A DNA stretch of 6,523 bases, taken from NCBI GenBank assembly GCA_937907415.1, contig CALCHY010000258.1:1-6523 (forward strand), written 5' to 3'. Position numbers and translations under genes: made by a program. Shown piece by piece: positions 4,505-6,523 of the stretch; positions within the stretch are counted from its first letter, which is position 1; each line of letters opens with the position of its first letter. Below the pieces are notes generated by a model. The model worked only from the letters and a program-made list of their open reading frames with translations, had not been told where the DNA came from and made no database searches. The DNA is from an uncultured Trueperaceae bacterium. Lineage in GTDB: Bacteria > Deinococcota > Deinococci > Deinococcales > Trueperaceae.

Positions 4505-6361
4505 CTACATCTCGGCCGGTGCGGCGATCCCCAACAGGCCGAGGGTGGCGGCCAGCGTGGCGCGCACACGGTCGACGAGCAGGAGGCGCGCCTCGCGCAA
4601 CCCCGCGCCGGAGCGCATGACCTGCGTGTCCGGCCTGCCCGAAGCGTCCTTGTGGTTGTAGTACGAGTTCCAGGCCGTTGCCACGTCGAGCGCGTACTGC
4701 ACGACCTGGTGCGGCGCCAGGGCGGCGGCGGCCTGCTCGACGACCTCGGGGTAGCGCCGCAGCACGCGCGCTAGGCGCACCTCGAGCGCGCCTAGTTGGG
4801 CGAAGTCGGCGCCCGCCCTGGCGGCGGCAAGGTCGACGCCCTCGCCCGCGGCCGCGCGCAGGATGCTGCAGGCGCGCGCGTGGGCGTACTGCACGTACGG
4901 CCCCGAGTCGCCCTGCAGCGAGAGCGCCTGCTCCCAGCGGAAGTCGATGACCTTCTTGGCCTCGTTCTTGAGCATGGTGAAGCGCAGGGCCCCGATGCCC
5001 ACCTGGCGCGCCACCCGTTCGCTGTCCTGCAGGCCCGGGTTCTTCTCCTGCACCACGGCGCGGGCGCGGCGGGCGGCCTCCTCGGCCACCTCGTCAATCG
5101 AGAGCGTGATGCCCTTGCGGCCGCTCATGGCCTGACCCTCGAGCGTGACCACCTCGTAAGCGAGATGGTGCGAGTTGTCGTACGCGGAGCGGCCCTCGGG
5201 CGTGCCGGACAACGCAAGCGCCGTGCGCACGATGGTCTGGGGGTGCGCCTGGCGCGCGTCTATGACGTTGATGATCTCGGCGGCGTGCGCGAAGGAGCGG
5301 CCGTCTGGGTGCAACTCGCCCGCGGGGCTCGAGGTGTAGAGGGGCTTGCCGCTCGGCTGCACCGCGTAGCGCTCGAAGGTGAGGCCCTCGAAGATGCCCG
5401 CCTTCCAGAGCTGGTAACCGATGTCCTTGGCCACGTACATGGCGTTGCCATCGCTCCTCACGAGCACGACGGACGACTCTTCGAGACCGGGGAGGAACTC
5501 GCTCACGTCCATCACCAATGCGCCCGCATACTTGCCAGTCTCGGGCCGCGACACGTACGGGCTGGCCTCCATGACCTCGAGGCCCCGCTGCAGCAGTCCG
5601 CCCTGCACGATGTCCGACTCCCACACGAGCAGGTCGTAGTCGACGTCGAGCGCGTGGTACGTCTCGAGCTGGGCGTTGAGCACGCGCTCGACCTCGAGGC
5701 GTAGCTCGCCGCGCTCGAGGCGATGCATGACCTCCGTCACGCCCCGTTCGATGGCCTCGCCGTCCGTCTCCTTGGCGGCCGACAGCCGTACGTACAGCTC
5801 GCCAAGCCAGTGGTCGTACTTACGGCCGCCCTCGGCCGCGTAGCGGGCGTTGAAATACGTGACGGCAAAGATGCTCTCGGCCGCCTGGCGCCCCGTGTCG
5901 TCGATGTAGTTCTGCACCTCGACCTCGTGGCCGACGGCCTTGAGGATGCGCGCGGTGGCGTCGCCGAGCACGATGTTGCGCAGGTGGCCGACGTGCGCCT
6001 CCTTGTTCGGGTTGACGCTCGTGTGCTCCACCACGACCTTGAGCGGCTTCGCCGCGGGCTCGCGTGGCGCCAGGCTCACGGCGCGCACGAAGGCGGCCGG
6101 TTCGATCTCGAAGTTGATGTACGGCCCCACGGCCCTGGCGCCGGCCACGCCGTCAGGCAGGACGATGGCGGCAACGATGTCGGCGGCAATCACAGCGGGG
6201 TTGCGGCCTAGCGCCTTGGCTAACGTGAAGGCCACGGGCGTGCCGTAGTCGCCTGGCTTGCCCTCCGGCACCTCTTGGACCTGGGCCCCCACGCCCGCTG
6301 CTCCTAGGGTGGCCGCGGCCTGTTCTACTGCGTGCTGCAAGGCAAGGATGACGTCTGTCAT
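4505..6361 (-). CDS. argS: Arginyl-tRNA synthetase, 618 aa
   Basis: The enzyme joins arginine to tRNA-Arg with ATP in the cytoplasm. The N-terminal Add1-type tRNA-binding domain spans about 1-95 (GKPGDYGTPVAF at 34-45, VGPYINFEI at 78-86). The class I catalytic core follows, with HVGH at 123-126 as the HIGH motif in EHTSVNPNKEAHVGHLRN. MSGRKG at 412-417 stands for KMSKS, the usual ArgRS variant. The DALR anticodon-binding domain runs from about 487 (SGPYVQYAHARA) to the end. Length is normal and the gene is intact. ATG 6361 is the natural start, although no strong ribosome-binding site is visible. It converges with the hipBA remnant, with about 60 bases between the ends. It is the core-genome anchor of the window; likeness to Deinococcus ArgRS is from memory. 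Confidence 0.97.
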   Translation of the reverse strand: MTDVILALQHAVEQAAATLGAAGVGAQVQEVPEGKPGDYGTPVAFTLAKALGRNPAVIAADIVAAIVLPDGVAGARAVGPYINFEIEPAAFVRAVSLAPREPAAKPLKVVVEHTSVNPNKEAHVGHLRNIVLGDATARILKAVGHEVEVQNYIDDTGRQAAESIFAVTYFNARYAAEGGRKYDHWLGELYVRLSAAKETDGEAIERGVTEVMHRLERGELRLEVERVLNAQLETYHALDVDYDLLVWESDIVQGGLLQRGLEVMEASPYVSRPETGKYAGALVMDVSEFLPGLEESSVVLVRSDGNAMYVAKDIGYQLWKAGIFEGLTFERYAVQPSGKPLYTSSPAGELHPDGRSFAHAAEIINVIDARQAHPQTIVRTALALSGTPEGRSAYDNSHHLAYEVVTLEGQAMSGRKGITLSIDEVAEEAARRARAVVQEKNPGLQDSERVARQVGIGALRFTMLKNEAKKVIDFRWEQALSLQGDSGPYVQYAHARACSILRAAAGEGVDLAAARAGADFAQLGALEVRLARVLRRYPEVVEQAAAALAPHQVVQYALDVATAWNSYYNHKDASGRPDTQVMRSGAGLREARLLLVDRVRATLAATLGLLGIAAPAEM

Positions 6362-6431
6362 GACCGCGTCACGCTACCACAGGGTGCCAGGGCCCTCAGG
6401 GCACGCTCGCGCCCGCCTGCCAGATAGTAGA

Positions 6432-6490
6432 ATCGTGACTCATAGCTCGGCCATTGCGCCTCGCCGTCTCGGCGCCTGGTGTCTCACGAT
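6432..6490. repeat. Inverted repeat upstream of argS
   Basis: ATCGTGA (6432-6438) and TCACGAT (6484-6490) are perfect 7-bp complements about 45 bases apart, enclosing a smaller GCGCC/GGCGC pair (6456-6460, 6471-6475). They lie 71 bases or more upstream of the argS start. No T-tract follows on either strand, so a terminator is unlikely. It may be an operator or part of a leader; the role is unknown. The rest of 6362-6523 shows no gene. A weak TACTAT on the minus strand (about 6424-6429) could be an argS -10 but has no good -35. Confidence 0.35.
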
Positions 6491-6523
6491 CAACCTGAGC
6501 GGGAGATTACCAGTAAACTTGAG

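Noticed and set aside
4796..5704. Long plus-strand open frame (302 codons) opposite argS
   Set aside because: It lies wholly inside the well-supported argS gene on the other strand. Long antisense frames are common in GC-rich genes, and no domain is recognisable.

Overview
The window is GC-rich bacterial DNA. The only complete housekeeping gene is argS, on the minus strand at the right end. Its product resembles, from memory, arginyl-tRNA synthetases of Deinococcota (Deinococcus/Truepera-like), so I infer a member of that phylum, without a search. Everything left of argS is accessory DNA: nested insertion sequences and the remains of genes they broke.

Layout. 1-385 is the right end of an IS3-family element: the transposase C-terminus plus its terminal repeat. 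It abuts a minus-strand remnant (386 to about 493) that resembles the DNA-binding tail of a serine recombinase. 494-784 holds nothing I can name. 785-3418 is an IS30-family element bounded by matching imperfect terminal inverted repeats. Its transposase gene is dead: three small indels, plus a complete IS110-family element (about 1525-2969) sitting in the codon that precedes the first catalytic Asp. After IS30 comes a RES-domain toxin gene without its 5' end (3420-3875), then a HipB-like regulator (4047-4319), then a hipA gene cut to about 30 recognisable codons (4316-4444). argS runs from 6361 down to 4505.

The most interesting object is the IS110 element. Its transposase is intact, with DEDD residues and the C-terminal Ser domain. 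The roughly 180 nt upstream of the transposase can be read as a complete bridge RNA. There is a 5' stem-loop, then a target loop whose two guides match the two sides of the interrupted IS30 site, then a donor loop whose two guides match the two ends of the element. The guides occur in the order LTG, RTG, LDG, RDG, as in IS621. Joining the element ends would also create a TTGACA-N17-TACGCT promoter just upstream of this RNA. Cutting the element out restores the IS30 reading frame as W-E-G-D. The window therefore appears to hold an RNA-guided transposon together with the site it was programmed to enter, and that site is the catalytic motif of another transposon.

Order of events (inference): a locus carrying toxin-antitoxin genes near argS received IS30, IS110 then entered IS30, and IS3 entered a recombinase-like gene. 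The absence of target duplications and of the missing gene halves points to later rearrangement.
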